The position numbers and the translations under genes were made by a program. From NCBI RefSeq assembly GCF_001748245.1, contig NZ_BDFO01000001.1:5373778-5437777 (forward strand): a DNA stretch of 64,000 nt, given 5' to 3'. This stretch comes from Oligoflexus tunisiensis. GTDB taxonomy: Bacteria; Bdellovibrionota_B; Oligoflexia; Oligoflexales; Oligoflexaceae. Below, piece after piece: positions 35,231-45,062 of the stretch; the stretch's first letter is position 1; every line of letters starts with the position of its first letter. Below the pieces are notes generated by a model that did no database searches, was not told where the DNA came from, and saw only the letters and a list, made by a program, of their open reading frames with translations.

Positions 35231-36462
35231 TTCGCCGTGGTTTTATAACGGTTCAGATCAATCACCTCCACATACTGCGCTCCTGCGAAAGGCGTCGGCT
35301 GACCGCGAAGGGTCAAGGCACCGGTCTCCGGATTGAGTTCGAGGACGGTGACATTTCCCGAATTCTGATTGGCCGCCAGGATCCACTTCCCATTCGGCAC
35401 TATCGAAAAATGCCGCGGCGTGGTTCCGCCAGTCAGGGTCGCATTTTTAAAAGTCAAAGTTCCATCCGCATTGACGGTCAGCAGCGCGATCGTATCATCC
35501 CCACGGTTGGAAGCATAAACATAGGACCCGGACGGATGCACCTGCACCTCGGCTCCGGTGTTGCCGCCACCTCCCACCGGGCGGGTGAGCAGCTCGGTGC
35601 CGAGCAGTTTCAGCTGCTGTGTGCCAGCGTCCAGACTCACCGCCTGGATCGTGCTGCTCACTTCCTTCAGGACATAGGCCCAGGGGCTGGTCGGATGAAA
35701 GGCCATATGCCGTGGACCACCGGTGAGCAGATTCAAGGTCGGTGGGGTTTGCGCAACCAGCTGGCCGGTCTGCGCGTTCAGAGTATATTGGGCGATATAA
35801 TTGGACCCGAGACAGGGAACATAGACGGCCGTCCCCGAGGGCGCGCTCAGAATCTGATGCGCATTCTGCCCCGCGATGGTGCTGGCCAGCGCTGGCCCAA
35901 GCCGGCCATCGGTTTGAATGGCGAAGGTGTTGACTTCACCCGTTCCATAGTTGGCGGTCATCACGTACTTGCCGCTGCGATCCACACTCACATGTGTGGG
36001 CCCGCCGCCGTTGGCCAAAATTTCATTGAGTTTGGTCAGATCACCCGTCTCGGGGTTGATGGAAAAGGACATGACAGCCCCGGCTCCGCTTTCATTCACG
36101 ACATAAACCCAGGGCGAGCTGGGATGAAAGGCCATGAAACTCGTGACCGTTCCCGCCAAAGGAACGTTTTTCACGGTCTGCAGGGTTCCGGCCGGAACCT
36201 CAAATTTATAAATACCAATCTGGCCGCTGCTGCCCCCTACATAAGCATAGTAACGTGGCGGCGTGGGAGTCGGCGTGTTGGGATTCGCGGTGCCGCCATC
36301 ATCCGGTTTCGGTTTCGTATCGGTATCCGAAGTCACCGGAGGGGCATCAGGATTCAATGATGGCGCCGGCGCATCACGGGTATCACTGGAATTTTTTTGA
36401 CAGGATGTGCTTCCCAGCATGAGCAAACTCAAAGCCCACCTCCTGAAATGAACGGTCATCAT
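35206..36462 (-). CDS. Seven-bladed beta-propeller lipoprotein (lactonase family)
   Basis: 418 aa. Lipobox MLGSTSCQ, then a Pro/Thr/Asp-rich linker to about residue 70 and a lactonase-type propeller: YYAYVGGSSGQIGIYKFE, FMAFHPSSPWVYVVNE, HVSVDRSGKYVMTANYGTGE, RHMAFHPTSPWAYVLKE, EVQVHPSGSYVYASNRGDD, HFSIVPNGKWILAANQNSGN. The NRGDD and ANYG runs are typical of 6-phosphogluconolactonase-like PF10282 proteins, but a surface lipoprotein may bind rather than hydrolyse. GAGGAGG site. The last residues, LRAPRK, come from the tandem repeat. Confidence 0.82.
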   Translation of the reverse strand: MMTVHFRRWALSLLMLGSTSCQKNSSDTRDAPAPSLNPDAPPVTSDTDTKPKPDDGGTANPNTPTPTPPRYYAYVGGSSGQIGIYKFEVPAGTLQTVKNVPLAGTVTSFMAFHPSSPWVYVVNESGAGAVMSFSINPETGDLTKLNEILANGGGPTHVSVDRSGKYVMTANYGTGEVNTFAIQTDGRLGPALASTIAGQNAHQILSAPSGTAVYVPCLGSNYIAQYTLNAQTGQLVAQTPPTLNLLTGGPRHMAFHPTSPWAYVLKEVSSTIQAVSLDAGTQQLKLLGTELLTRPVGGGGNTGAEVQVHPSGSYVYASNRGDDTIALLTVNADGTLTFKNATLTGGTTPRHFSIVPNGKWILAANQNSGNVTVLELNPETGALTLRGQPTPFAGAQYVEVIDLNRYKTTANGLRAPRK

Positions 36463-36567
36463 CGGTCCTCCTCTTTAAGGGATGATCATGGCACAGAATG
36501 GAGTTTCAGGGAATCGTCGCGAGGGAGGAAAATGGCAGGGAATACGGGCACGGGAGAGTTACCAGGC

Positions 36568-36605
36568 GGTGGCATCGTTCTGTTTGACCAGAAGGGAATG
36601 CCACC
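36568..36605. repeat. Hairpin after the sigma-54 activator gene
   Basis: GGTGGCAT and ATGCCACC (8-bp stem) enclose an inner TTCTG/CAGAA stem, 15 bases beyond the activator stop on the minus strand. It may end or stabilise that transcript; no T tract follows on the minus strand. Confidence 0.45.
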
Positions 36606-36619
36606 GCGCTGAAAAAAAC

Positions 36620-38200
36620 TTAAGAATTCGGTTTGCGGAACTTGCGAGGATCGAGGTTATATTTTTTGGCTCGCAGGCCCATTACACGTTCAGTCAGGCC
36701 CAATTCACGAGCCGCTTTAGCCATATTGCCTTTGCTGGCCTTCAGCGAATCCAGGATCAATTCACGTTCCATCGACTCAAGGGTCGTCTTCAGGTTGTTG
36801 CCAGTTTCAACGCCCGTGCTTTCGGCGATTTGAAGACTGGGGGGAAGGTGATGTCCACGGATGACGCCTTCATTGCTCAGCAGAACGGCGCGTTCCATAC
36901 AGTTTTCAAGTTCACGAACATTTCCAGGCCAATGATAGCTGGTGAGCATGTCGATGGCTGGGGTCGAGATACGACGGATGTTTTTGTTATGCACCTTGCG
37001 GTACTTTTCAATGAAGAAATCGGTGAGAGGCATGATATCCGTCTTGCGCTCGCGCAGGGCCGGGACATGCAAGGGGAACACATTCAAGCGATAGTAAAGA
37101 TCCTGGCGGAATTGCCCACGTTCGATCATCTCCTCCAGATTACGGTTGGTGGCCGCGATCACCCGCACATCCGCTTTGATGGTCGAGACGCCACCGAGAC
37201 GTTCAAATTCCCTCTGCTGCAGAACGCGCAGGAGTTTGATCTGCGTGGTCAGGGACAGATCACCAATTTCATCCAGGAAAATGGTGCCGCTGTTCGCGAG
37301 TTCAAAGCGACCTTTCTTCTGGGTGTGCGCGCCGGTGAAAGCACCGCGTTCATGCCCGAAGAGTTCACTTTCCAGTAGCGTTTCCGGCAGCGCTGCGCAG
37401 TTCACCTTGATAAAGGGTTTGCCGCGCCGCACGCTGTTGCGATGCAGAGCGTCCGCAATCAACTCTTTGCCCACTCCGCTTTCACCGAGGATAAGCACGG
37501 TGGTATCGGTGTCGGCAACCTGCTGCATCAATTCGAAGACGCCCAGCATGGCTTTCGAATTGCCGATGATCGGGGAACGATCGAATTTCACCTTGTCCTG
37601 GGTCGGAACCACAGGCTGGGGTGAGGCGGCATCGTGCTGTTGATCGGGATAGAAGCGGTTGATCATGCCCGACTGGGCAATCATGGAGGTGAGGACGGAA
37701 AGGAAGGACTGTTCAGTCTTGGGTTCGAAGCTACCGTAGCAAACTTTCACAGCGGTCAGAGTTCCCATTTTCCTTTCGTTGAATTTGATGGGATGACTCA
37801 GAACATAAAGCTGGACACCGCGTTCGACTTCGAAGGTGCTGTGGAATCGGGAGCCTTCGAAGTTGGGGACTGGAACCATTTTCGGTCGCCAGTTTCGAAG
37901 CACATCCTGATTCGCCATCTGAATCGCTTCTTCCACCTGGGGATCGATCGGCTTCTCACCACCGGGTGCCCGGATTTCCTTTCCAATGTCGATCACACCA
38001 TCCAGGAAGTTGATACGACCAAGAACAAGATCGCAGTGCCTTTCGAGCGAACCCAGAATTTCCCTGAGTCCATCCACAAACCCTGCACTCTTCTCGAGGT
38101 TGACTGCCGCCATGCGCAGGACATCGAGTTGTCGTTCCCGGCGAATGCGATCTTCTGAGTGCTGAAGCAAGATCGACGCCGCCTGACTTCGGGGATTCAT
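36620..38200 (-). CDS. NifA-type sigma-54-dependent transcriptional activator
   Basis: 526 aa. GAF-like sensor domain about 20-185; AAA+ domain with Walker A GESGVGKE, the sigma-54 contact loop ERGAFTGAHTQKKGRFE, Walker B GTIFLDEIGDL and sensor AATNRNLEEM; then WPGNVRELEN and a Fis-type HTH at the C-terminus (GNMAKAARELGLTERVMGLR). No receiver domain, so it is probably controlled by ligand or protein binding at the GAF domain. GGGAGGG site. I saw no good -24/-12 promoter in the neighbouring gaps. Confidence 0.92.
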   Translation of the reverse strand: MNPRSQAASILLQHSEDRIRRERQLDVLRMAAVNLEKSAGFVDGLREILGSLERHCDLVLGRINFLDGVIDIGKEIRAPGGEKPIDPQVEEAIQMANQDVLRNWRPKMVPVPNFEGSRFHSTFEVERGVQLYVLSHPIKFNERKMGTLTAVKVCYGSFEPKTEQSFLSVLTSMIAQSGMINRFYPDQQHDAASPQPVVPTQDKVKFDRSPIIGNSKAMLGVFELMQQVADTDTTVLILGESGVGKELIADALHRNSVRRGKPFIKVNCAALPETLLESELFGHERGAFTGAHTQKKGRFELANSGTIFLDEIGDLSLTTQIKLLRVLQQREFERLGGVSTIKADVRVIAATNRNLEEMIERGQFRQDLYYRLNVFPLHVPALRERKTDIMPLTDFFIEKYRKVHNKNIRRISTPAIDMLTSYHWPGNVRELENCMERAVLLSNEGVIRGHHLPPSLQIAESTGVETGNNLKTTLESMERELILDSLKASKGNMAKAARELGLTERVMGLRAKKYNLDPRKFRKPNS

Positions 38201-38623
38201 CCTACCCTCCCTTTGCTTGCAAAAAGTTTCAGCTTTTTGACAGTACGCGAGCTTTGAAAGATCTTCACATCCGTATGTGTTAGGCCGGTTATATCCCGAT
38301 TTTTATCTGTGAACACTTTCTTTATGTAAAAAAATGACGAAGAGAGCCAGTTTAAAAGCTACGGATATGTACAAAATCAGGCCTGAGCGCACATTGAGAA
38401 CACTCATTTACGTCAAAAAGCCACAATTTGATGCAGTTCTGTAGGAAATTTGTAGAAAAATTTCACCTTCGTCGCTGGGCCCGAACACCAGGCCTTCCAA
38501 CATTTCTGTAGGGTGACCCCTCCCAGTTGAATTTTTTTGAAAATACTCTCAACTTTCCGGTGATTCCGCCGTAAAGCCCTCTGTTGTGATATTTGGAAAA
38601 GTTCCACCCTAGGATTTTTGCTG
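38201..38623. other. AT-rich 423-bp divergent intergenic region
   Basis: This is the longest gene-free gap, between the sigma-54 activator and the matrixin-like gene. It is clearly more AT-rich than its flanks and has short inverted motifs such as TGGAA-AAG-TTCCA at 38592-38604. It probably holds both divergent promoters. No RNA gene, coding frame or clear sigma-54 element was found. Confidence 0.5.
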
Positions 38624-39835
38624 ATGTCCAAGCGACTCATGACCGCGCCCTCGGGCACCAATCCCTTTATTATTCAAGGTTTGCAGGCTCGCTGGGGTTT
38701 GCTCATCCTTCTCGTCCTCAGTCTTCCTTTCGCGACGGCCTGTGGTCGATCGTCCAAAAAGGGCAAGAATACGGCGGTCCCTGATCGCTACTTTGTTCTG
38801 GGCGATCCCATGGTTATGCTCGACGGCACCCTCCCCGATAAGGAGAGTTTCGTCACCACGGCCACACTCGGGGATTTCAGCGACTACACGCTCGCTGGGT
38901 TCACCGTGTTCCAACCGAAAGTGGACGTTACCACCATCGACCGCGTGGACAGTCAGGAGGAATTGGAGGATCAGAACAGCACCGATGATGGGCAGCTGGA
39001 CAATGAACTGAGTCTCTACAGCTTTCAGCGCGAAGGCGACAAACTCTTATATAAAGCCCAAGGCGAAGGCTTTAATGACTATCCGGTTTTGGAATTTGTG
39101 GAGGTCAATGGACGTTGGGATATCACCGCCGTGAGTGGTGATCCCGTCGTTGCCGAACACTATAGTCTATCCGCAGACAAACGGGTGTTCAGTATTCTGA
39201 TCAGCGATACGGATGAGCTGGGGAATTACCTGGGCGGCATGACCTTCACGCGCTTCGATGACGACCAGAAGCCCGTGCCCCAACTCGATAACAGCTATCA
39301 GTATCTCGGGGGCAAGGGCCTCGCGATTCCCTGGGAAGGCCCGGTGAAAGTTTCCATCTGTGGTGATCTCAGTGCCGAGGACCAGGAGACCTTCAACCGC
39401 TCCATCACCGACTGGAGCGTGGCCATGGGTGACCCGACGGGCACCATGGGCGGACTCAGCTATGAAGTGGAATTCGTTAAGAATGGCAAGCCGTGGACGG
39501 ATGTGAATCAGCACTGCATCAATCTGGTGAAAAGCTATCGGTTGGAAACCCAGGAGGATACGGCGGTGTTCGGCGTCACGATGCCGGTCGTGGATTTTCA
39601 GAACTTCAGGATCGTCGACAGCCAGATCTTCATTTTCCACGATGCCCTGAGCCGGTTCCGGGAGGCCTATCTGCTCACGGCTGTTCATGAGATGGGCCAC
39701 TTCTGGGGCCTCGGTCATGAATTCAGCCGCGACATCCGTGGAGAGACTCTGCATCCCTCGATTATGGGTTATGAAGGAATCAACAGCATCACGGACTGGG
39801 ATAAAGCCGCAATCCTGGCGCTTTATCCGCGCTGA
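38624..39835 (+). CDS. Matrixin-like zinc metalloprotease lipoprotein
   Basis: 403 aa from ATG 38624. Membrane signal with lipobox FATACGRS. The N-terminal 230 residues are acidic and unrecognised. The C-terminal domain has the zinc site VHEMGHFWGLGHE (HExxHxxGxxH), followed by the Met-turn-like SIMGYE, as in metzincins of matrixin type. Ends YPR, close to the catalytic domain. Likely a cell-surface or secreted protease. Confidence 0.78.
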   Translation: MSKRLMTAPSGTNPFIIQGLQARWGLLILLVLSLPFATACGRSSKKGKNTAVPDRYFVLGDPMVMLDGTLPDKESFVTTATLGDFSDYTLAGFTVFQPKVDVTTIDRVDSQEELEDQNSTDDGQLDNELSLYSFQREGDKLLYKAQGEGFNDYPVLEFVEVNGRWDITAVSGDPVVAEHYSLSADKRVFSILISDTDELGNYLGGMTFTRFDDDQKPVPQLDNSYQYLGGKGLAIPWEGPVKVSICGDLSAEDQETFNRSITDWSVAMGDPTGTMGGLSYEVEFVKNGKPWTDVNQHCINLVKSYRLETQEDTAVFGVTMPVVDFQNFRIVDSQIFIFHDALSRFREAYLLTAVHEMGHFWGLGHEFSRDIRGETLHPSIMGYEGINSITDWDKAAILALYPR

Positions 39836-40063
39836 TCAATCACCACTCTTGTCGTCTTCCAGATCCTTATCCTTGGGATAAAGAGCCTTCTTGGCTTTTT
39901 TCAATTCCTTCCATCTGGCTTTAATCTGCTTGTAAGCTTCCTGTGGCGTGATCTTGCCGCCAGCTTCCAAGGCACAGACGATGCCGACATCGCTGGCGAA
40001 ATGCTGCAAACTTTCCTCCATGATGGAGTCCTTTGCATCCTGCTTTCCATCTTTATGCACCAC
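39836..40063 (-). CDS. Small acidic/basic hypothetical protein
   Basis: 75 aa from GTG 40063, preceded by GGGGGAT; the frame stays open upstream but reads as antisense-type sequence there. Helical and highly charged, with a Lys-rich C-terminal half (KARWKELKKAKKALYPKDKD). No known motif. It starts one base after the convergent protease stop. Confidence 0.45.
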   Translation of the reverse strand: MVHKDGKQDAKDSIMEESLQHFASDVGIVCALEAGGKITPQEAYKQIKARWKELKKAKKALYPKDKDLEDDKSGD

Positions 40064-40166
40064 GTTTATCCCCCAAAATGGCAAAGCCTCCTGCTCGTGC
40101 AGCCTGAAGCGCAACGATGGGGAGTCCTGGCACCAGCCTAACCGAAAGGGGCTGGGATTTCCACGA

Positions 40167-40871
40167 TCAAAGCTTTGATGAGGCCAGCTTGCTGAGGCCG
40201 GACAAAAAGCCGCGCTCAATCCGACGAAGCAGCTGATTCCAGTGCGCGGCATCCCGCTGGCTGAAATCAATGAGCTGCACGGCGATATAAGAAAAGGTTT
40301 TGAATTCATCATAGGAAGGGAAGGCCCGCACGAGCCGTCCCCATGGCTGCAAGGATTCGGGCAACCAGAGGCGCGCGACATCCAGACGCAAAGCAACCAC
40401 GGAATCTATCGCCAGGGCGGCATGGTCATCCCCTCGGACGACCCGCAGCAGCAGGCCGGAGCGGGAAATATCGACCGATTCCAATATTTCGAGTTGCTCC
40501 CGATGCGGCCAGCGGGCCTCCACGTAAACCCTGGGATTGACCGGGCAGCGCGGAAACTGCAGACCGTTCGGCGTGCCGAAGTCAGGCATCAGGATGCGAT
40601 CGAGTTCCATCAAACAGTCGAGGCAGGTCAATCGATAGCGTTTGACCACCGGGCCCTGAGGCACACGGAAGGGAGGCAGAATCGCGGACACGCGCAAGGG
40701 GATGCGGCGGCCGACGGCTTCCATGAAGAGGTAATCGCGGCTGCAAAGGTGCTCGCGCGTCAGGATACCGACGGTGCAGGCCGAAACTTCATAAAGGGAA
40801 TAGTCGATCGCGGCATTGGTGGCTGTCAGTCGTAAAGGGTACGGGCTGTCATCCGACTCTGAGAATTTCAT
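40167..40871 (-). CDS. PilZ-like domain protein
   Basis: 234 aa from ATG 40871 (GGAGGAACG upstream). The second half holds a PilZ-like signature: RCPVNPRVYVEARWPHRE followed by SVDISRSGLLLRV (DxSxxG). The N-terminal half (about 1-115) is beta-rich, like a YcgR-N/PilZN-type flank. The Arg motif of PilZ is weak, so c-di-GMP binding is uncertain. Confidence 0.6.
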   Translation of the reverse strand: MKFSESDDSPYPLRLTATNAAIDYSLYEVSACTVGILTREHLCSRDYLFMEAVGRRIPLRVSAILPPFRVPQGPVVKRYRLTCLDCLMELDRILMPDFGTPNGLQFPRCPVNPRVYVEARWPHREQLEILESVDISRSGLLLRVVRGDDHAALAIDSVVALRLDVARLWLPESLQPWGRLVRAFPSYDEFKTFSYIAVQLIDFSQRDAAHWNQLLRRIERGFLSGLSKLASSKL

Positions 40872-41053
40872 GCACGTTCCTCCAGTCCACCAGGGACCTG
40901 GAGACGTTCGGACCGCACCGGCATCGACTTGAAGGAACCAAAAAAGGGCTGTCTTCTTGAGGAGACTGCGAAACTGCATTGCGCGCGAGCCGTTACAGCC
41001 AGGGCTGTTTTAAGGCTTTTGGTCCTGTGCGTCCTGGCCGAGTGACAACAAGA

Positions 41054-41079
41054 AAGGCCCGGACAGAGGTCCAGGCCTT
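41054..41079 (-). terminator. Terminator-like hairpin
   Basis: AAGGCC/GGCCTT plus inner GGAC/GTCC stem, followed on the minus strand by TTTCTTGTT. Lies just beyond the stop of the small gene at 41098. Confidence 0.6.
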
Positions 41080-41097
41080 GATCGTGTCAACTTCTTG

Positions 41098-41358
41098 TCA
41101 AGCCAAACGCAGAGGCATCATATCCATCGAACTGCTGGATTCGCGCGATTCGCTTGGCGTTGAGTTCATGGCAACGACATCGTTTCCATAAAGCTCCTGC
41201 AGAGCGTGCATGTCCTTCTGTATGATAGGACGTGGCGGAAACCAGCTCGCATAGCTGTTGAAACTCGCCAGCTGTTCTCCATTACGCATGCGACGAAGAA
41301 TGTCTGCGTTGCGTTCCTTGCGGAGATTGCGGCTTTTGATTTCAGTGACCTTTTTCAT
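41098..41358 (-). CDS. Small basic hypothetical protein
   Basis: 86 aa from ATG 41358 with GGAGAGG. Basic N-terminus (MKKVTEIKSRNLRKERNADILRRMR), then a Ser-rich tail ending SSSSMDMMPLRLA. No domain recognised. The good ribosome site and flanking terminator support a real short gene. Confidence 0.5.
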   Translation of the reverse strand: MKKVTEIKSRNLRKERNADILRRMRNGEQLASFNSYASWFPPRPIIQKDMHALQELYGNDVVAMNSTPSESRESSSSMDMMPLRLA

Positions 41359-41490
41359 ATGACCCCTCTCCTGCGAACTTGATAAGGTGCCTATCGGCAG
41401 GCAGGACCCCAACTTTAATCGCGAGGGCGGGGGCAACGAATTATTTCAATAAAATCATTACGTTAAAATCTTACTAAAAAAATTAAATAG

Positions 41491-42111
41491 TCAAATGCCC
41501 GCCTGGACCCCCAGGAGGATGCTCGTATTTGGAGCGTCTCCGCTCACCTTCAGGGTGTCTGCACTCACGCCAGCCGGCAGGTTCTCAAACTCGTCAAACT
41601 CCAATTCGCGGCTGCCCGACTCGATTTCGAGCATCACACCCAGGCGGAGCAGAAAGTTGTACTTGACCCCAGCGGCGATGTAAGTCCCCGATGGCTTGAA
41701 AGCCATCTTCACTTCCTGACCCGTGGTCGCTTCATCGAAGGTTGCAACATAGGCCCCGAACACGGTGTAGCCAAGTTTTCCGTAGATCTCCAGACCACCC
41801 AACTCGATGGGCAGCCAGGCTTCCACTTCCAGCCCCACTTCAAAACCGTCCATCGATTTGATGCCCAGCTTGTTCGACTTGTCCCAGTTGATTTGGCTCA
41901 AGGACAGACCAAAGCCGACGGGCACCAGAGGAATGGGGTCCAGGTGAGCGGCCGCTTTCAATTCCTGCCCTGATTCGGTGCTGCTGGTACTACCCAATTT
42001 AAAATCAGTCGAACGATTTCCCGTTAAAACCTGAGCATCAAACAGCGCAAAGGCCGGGCTTGCCAGCAGAAAGGGAACGACCAGGAGCAGTGCCAGACAG
42101 CGTTGCTTCAT
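41491..42111 (-). CDS. Small outer-membrane beta-barrel-like protein
   Basis: 206 aa from ATG 42111. Signal peptide CLALLLVVPFLLASPAFA. Alternating strands (DPIPLVPVGFGLSLSQINW, FEVGLEVEAWLPIELGGLEIYGKLGYTVFGAYV, YIAAGVKYNFLLRLGVMLEIE) end LLGVQAGI, suggesting an eight-strand barrel such as the OmpW/OmpA-like fold. No cargo motif is visible. Confidence 0.6.
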   Translation of the reverse strand: MKQRCLALLLVVPFLLASPAFALFDAQVLTGNRSTDFKLGSTSSTESGQELKAAAHLDPIPLVPVGFGLSLSQINWDKSNKLGIKSMDGFEVGLEVEAWLPIELGGLEIYGKLGYTVFGAYVATFDEATTGQEVKMAFKPSGTYIAAGVKYNFLLRLGVMLEIESGSRELEFDEFENLPAGVSADTLKVSGDAPNTSILLGVQAGI

Positions 42112-42198
42112 CGAAAAAACCTCCGCAGGGTGAAAAAGGTGTTGTTCCATGTTTCTATCATGAATACGATGCGGCAACAAGTGAAGTCGAGGGAATCA

Positions 42199-43320
42199 AT
42201 GCCTTTCAAAGTTCTGCACATCGATAGCGAAAGCACCTGGCGTGGGGGAGAAAACCAAATCCGGCTCCTTCTGCAGTCGGTGCAAAACAAAAATTGGCAA
42301 TGGCACCTCGTCGCTCCACCGGGGAGTGAAGCCATCGCCCGCATGTCACATCTGGCTCGAACACTGGCCGTTCCCATGCGTGGCGCGCGGATCCTGACCG
42401 CTGCCTTCGCGGTCGCCCGCTATGTCCGCCGGCATGGAATTCAACTCATCGATTGTCAGTCGGGACGGGCTCACAATCTTGGTCTCTTCGTGAAAAAACT
42501 TTGTCCCGAGGTGAAGCTGGTGGTGCATCGTCGGGTGGATTACCCACCGGCGCCTGGCTCCTGGCATCGACGCAAATACATGCATCCATCCATCGATCGT
42601 TACATTTGCATTTCCGATGCCATTCAACGCATCCTTGCGGATTTCGGCGTGCCGGCGAACCGTCTCACCAAGGTGTGCAGTGCCGTCGATCCCGGCCCCT
42701 TTGCCGACGTGGATCGCGCGCAGGCCCGCCGGATTCTGACCACGGAATGGCAGATCCCGATGGACCGTATCATCATTGGGAACCTGGCTTATATTACGGA
42801 GCAGAAGGATCATGCGACGCTGATTCGCGCCCTCGGCATTCTGCAGGAACGCGGCGTACCGTTCTTTGCCTACATCGCGGGGGATGGCGCGCTGCGTCCC
42901 GCGGCGGAAGCCCTGGCGGCGGAACTCAATCTCGGCCCGGATCGTCTGCGTTTTCTCGGTGTTCGCAAGGATGTGGCGCAACTGCTGGGGGCGACGGATA
43001 TCTTTGCTCTCTCGTCACAGGATGAAGGCCTCGGCACCAGCCTGCTGGATGCTGTGCACAGCGGCTGTACACTCGTCGCGACAGCTGTGGGTGGGATCCC
43101 TGAGATCATTTTGCACGAACGCACCGGCCTGATTTCTCCGGCCAAGGATCCTCAGGCGTTTGCCAACAATCTGGAGCGGCTGCTCCGGGATCCTGCGCTG
43201 CTGGAAAAATTACGACAGGGTGCCACCACACACGTGGCCCGCGAATTTTCGCTGGAAGCCATGGTCAGCGGCAATCTCCGCGTCTATGAGGAGCTGATCG
43301 GTGCGGCGGAATCGTCATAA
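42199..43320 (+). CDS. Family 4 (group 1) glycosyltransferase
   Basis: 373 aa from ATG 42199 with GAGGGA. GT-B fold: N-terminal DSESTWRGGENQIRLLL, and the donor half with GNLAYITEQKDHATLIRAL, FLGVRKDVAQLLGATDIFALSSQDEGLGTSLLDAV (EX7E-type) and ATAVGGIPEII. Likely adds a sugar to lipid-linked glycan or LPS. Not in an obvious glycan gene cluster. Confidence 0.85.
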   Translation: MPFKVLHIDSESTWRGGENQIRLLLQSVQNKNWQWHLVAPPGSEAIARMSHLARTLAVPMRGARILTAAFAVARYVRRHGIQLIDCQSGRAHNLGLFVKKLCPEVKLVVHRRVDYPPAPGSWHRRKYMHPSIDRYICISDAIQRILADFGVPANRLTKVCSAVDPGPFADVDRAQARRILTTEWQIPMDRIIIGNLAYITEQKDHATLIRALGILQERGVPFFAYIAGDGALRPAAEALAAELNLGPDRLRFLGVRKDVAQLLGATDIFALSSQDEGLGTSLLDAVHSGCTLVATAVGGIPEIILHERTGLISPAKDPQAFANNLERLLRDPALLEKLRQGATTHVAREFSLEAMVSGNLRVYEELIGAAESS

Positions 43321-43457
43321 ATTTGTATGAGTCCACCAAACCCGTCCATAGCCAGCTAAACTGCTTGCGGGCGGCAACCGCGTATGCCATAACCTCAGCC
43401 TGAACGATCCCAGAATCAGGTTCCATCCTCTCTCCGCGCCCCTAAGGAGATTCCCCG

Positions 43458-45041
43458 ATGAAGAAACGATTGGTTCGTCTTTCGGTCTGTGCTCTGGCCC
43501 TGGCTGCCGGCGCCTGTCAACCGCGCACGCGCACGAAGGTCGTGACGGTGACCGTTCCGGCACCACCAGCGGCGAATGGTGCCGAGCTTGTGGAATTCAA
43601 GAAAGAGACCTTTGGCACGCCGCTGCCTCTGGGATTGGCGGATCCTTCCTGCGCCATGCGATCAGACTCCCAGGCTCTGCAGGGATTGGCTGTGCAGAGC
43701 GCCTGGTTTGGCTTTCAGGATACCCAGGAGGAGACGATCTCCATCACCACCAGGATTCTGGATGCGCGCACCTTCGAACGGGAACTCACCAACAAGACCG
43801 ATATGCGTTACACCGTTCAGGGCGAACGCCAGGAGCTCCGGCTGTGCGATGCGCCGGCCCCGGCGGATTCCATGGAAGCGATCGGCCTGCAGCTGAAAAA
43901 AGCGGTCGAGGATTCCTTCGCCTTTTATCAAATCGTTCAGAACAGTGCCCCGCAATTGGAGCTGCCAGTGATGCCGGCGGTGGGCCTTGGACTTTTTCCT
44001 CAGTATAAAAAGGATGTGAAGCGCGTTGAGCAAATCATTCGCATGGACGGCACCAAATCGCAGAACGCGACCCAGACAGTGACGATCGGAACGGACAATG
44101 CGTTCTACTCACCCTTCGCCGACGATACACTGAGCCCGAGCATTTATAATATTTCCGTCATTCCGCAGAGCGTCGAGGCCCGGCAGCAGGGGCTCTATAA
44201 CGGCAAGGGGCTCTGGGAATTTCCCGTGGTCATTCATCATGAATATGGGCATCACGTCTTTCAGCAGCTCTTCGGTGATTCCACCGTGGTCAGCTTTCAG
44301 GCCTATCTCGACTACTGGCAGTCGCATCGGGGTCTCCATTCCATTCATGGGTCCCTTGGACTGCAGGATCGCAGTGACAATCCTGAAACGCGCAGGGAAC
44401 GTCATGCGTTCCTCTCGAGCCCGGGCCGTATCTTCGGAGCCCTCAATGAAGGTTTCTCGGATCTTTTTGCCCATTACAGTTTGAATGAGGCCAAGGGGCT
44501 TTTCGATATCTCCTGCTTTCAGGAGACCCGTGATGTTCTGAGTCCCGTGATGTACGGCGGCCTGCCTAAAGTCTGGAATGAAGACCTATGGCGCGAAACC
44601 TTCGACATCACCATGCGCATGGGTCTTGACACGGTGAACAAAAGTGAGGTCTCACCGCTGGAACTCTGCAGCGTTCCGTCCTTCGATGATATTCACGTGG
44701 TCGGCGCGGTGCTGGCTCATACCGTTGATTCCGTGTTTCAAACGACGGTCGTGGCACGACGTGAAGGACTCACGCCCACCCTGCATAAAGCCGGTCTTTT
44801 GATGCAGTGGCTGCAGACGCTGCGGGCCACGGATGAAGTGCTCGAACTCAGCAGCAAGCAAACGCTCAGCCGCATTTTGAATACAGCCCTGGGAACAGCC
44901 CTCACCGCGCTCGGGGATCATGATAAAATGGAATACTGCAGCGTCGTTCAGCAGAAATTCCCTGTGATTCTCGCCCGCTGGAAGGAAAAACCGGCTGAAG
45001 ACGCGGCGGACATACTGGAGGCCTGCCCCAGGGTCTCCTGA
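43458..45041 (+). CDS. Lipoprotein gluzincin-like metalloprotease
   Basis: 527 aa. AAGGAG before ATG; lipobox ALAAGACQ. The catalytic region has HHEYGHHVFQ (HExxH) near residue 258 and, about 70 residues on, ALNEGFSDLFAHY, where the Glu of NEGxxD is the third zinc ligand of thermolysin-like proteases. Other parts are unrecognised. Probably cleaves peptides outside the cytoplasm. Followed 21 bp later by an esterase gene. Confidence 0.75.
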   Translation: MKKRLVRLSVCALALAAGACQPRTRTKVVTVTVPAPPAANGAELVEFKKETFGTPLPLGLADPSCAMRSDSQALQGLAVQSAWFGFQDTQEETISITTRILDARTFERELTNKTDMRYTVQGERQELRLCDAPAPADSMEAIGLQLKKAVEDSFAFYQIVQNSAPQLELPVMPAVGLGLFPQYKKDVKRVEQIIRMDGTKSQNATQTVTIGTDNAFYSPFADDTLSPSIYNISVIPQSVEARQQGLYNGKGLWEFPVVIHHEYGHHVFQQLFGDSTVVSFQAYLDYWQSHRGLHSIHGSLGLQDRSDNPETRRERHAFLSSPGRIFGALNEGFSDLFAHYSLNEAKGLFDISCFQETRDVLSPVMYGGLPKVWNEDLWRETFDITMRMGLDTVNKSEVSPLELCSVPSFDDIHVVGAVLAHTVDSVFQTTVVARREGLTPTLHKAGLLMQWLQTLRATDEVLELSSKQTLSRILNTALGTALTALGDHDKMEYCSVVQQKFPVILARWKEKPAEDAADILEACPRVS

Positions 45042-45062
45042 TCCGTACCTACGGGAGGTTCG

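Noticed and set aside
34959..35336. Repetitive 13-residue peptides encoded on both strands of the 39-bp array
   Set aside because: The period of 39 is a multiple of three, so frames stay open automatically; no ribosome site and overlap with real gene ends.
38201..38623. Sigma-54 promoter in the gap beside the activator
   Set aside because: No convincing -24 GG / -12 GC pair was found on either strand.
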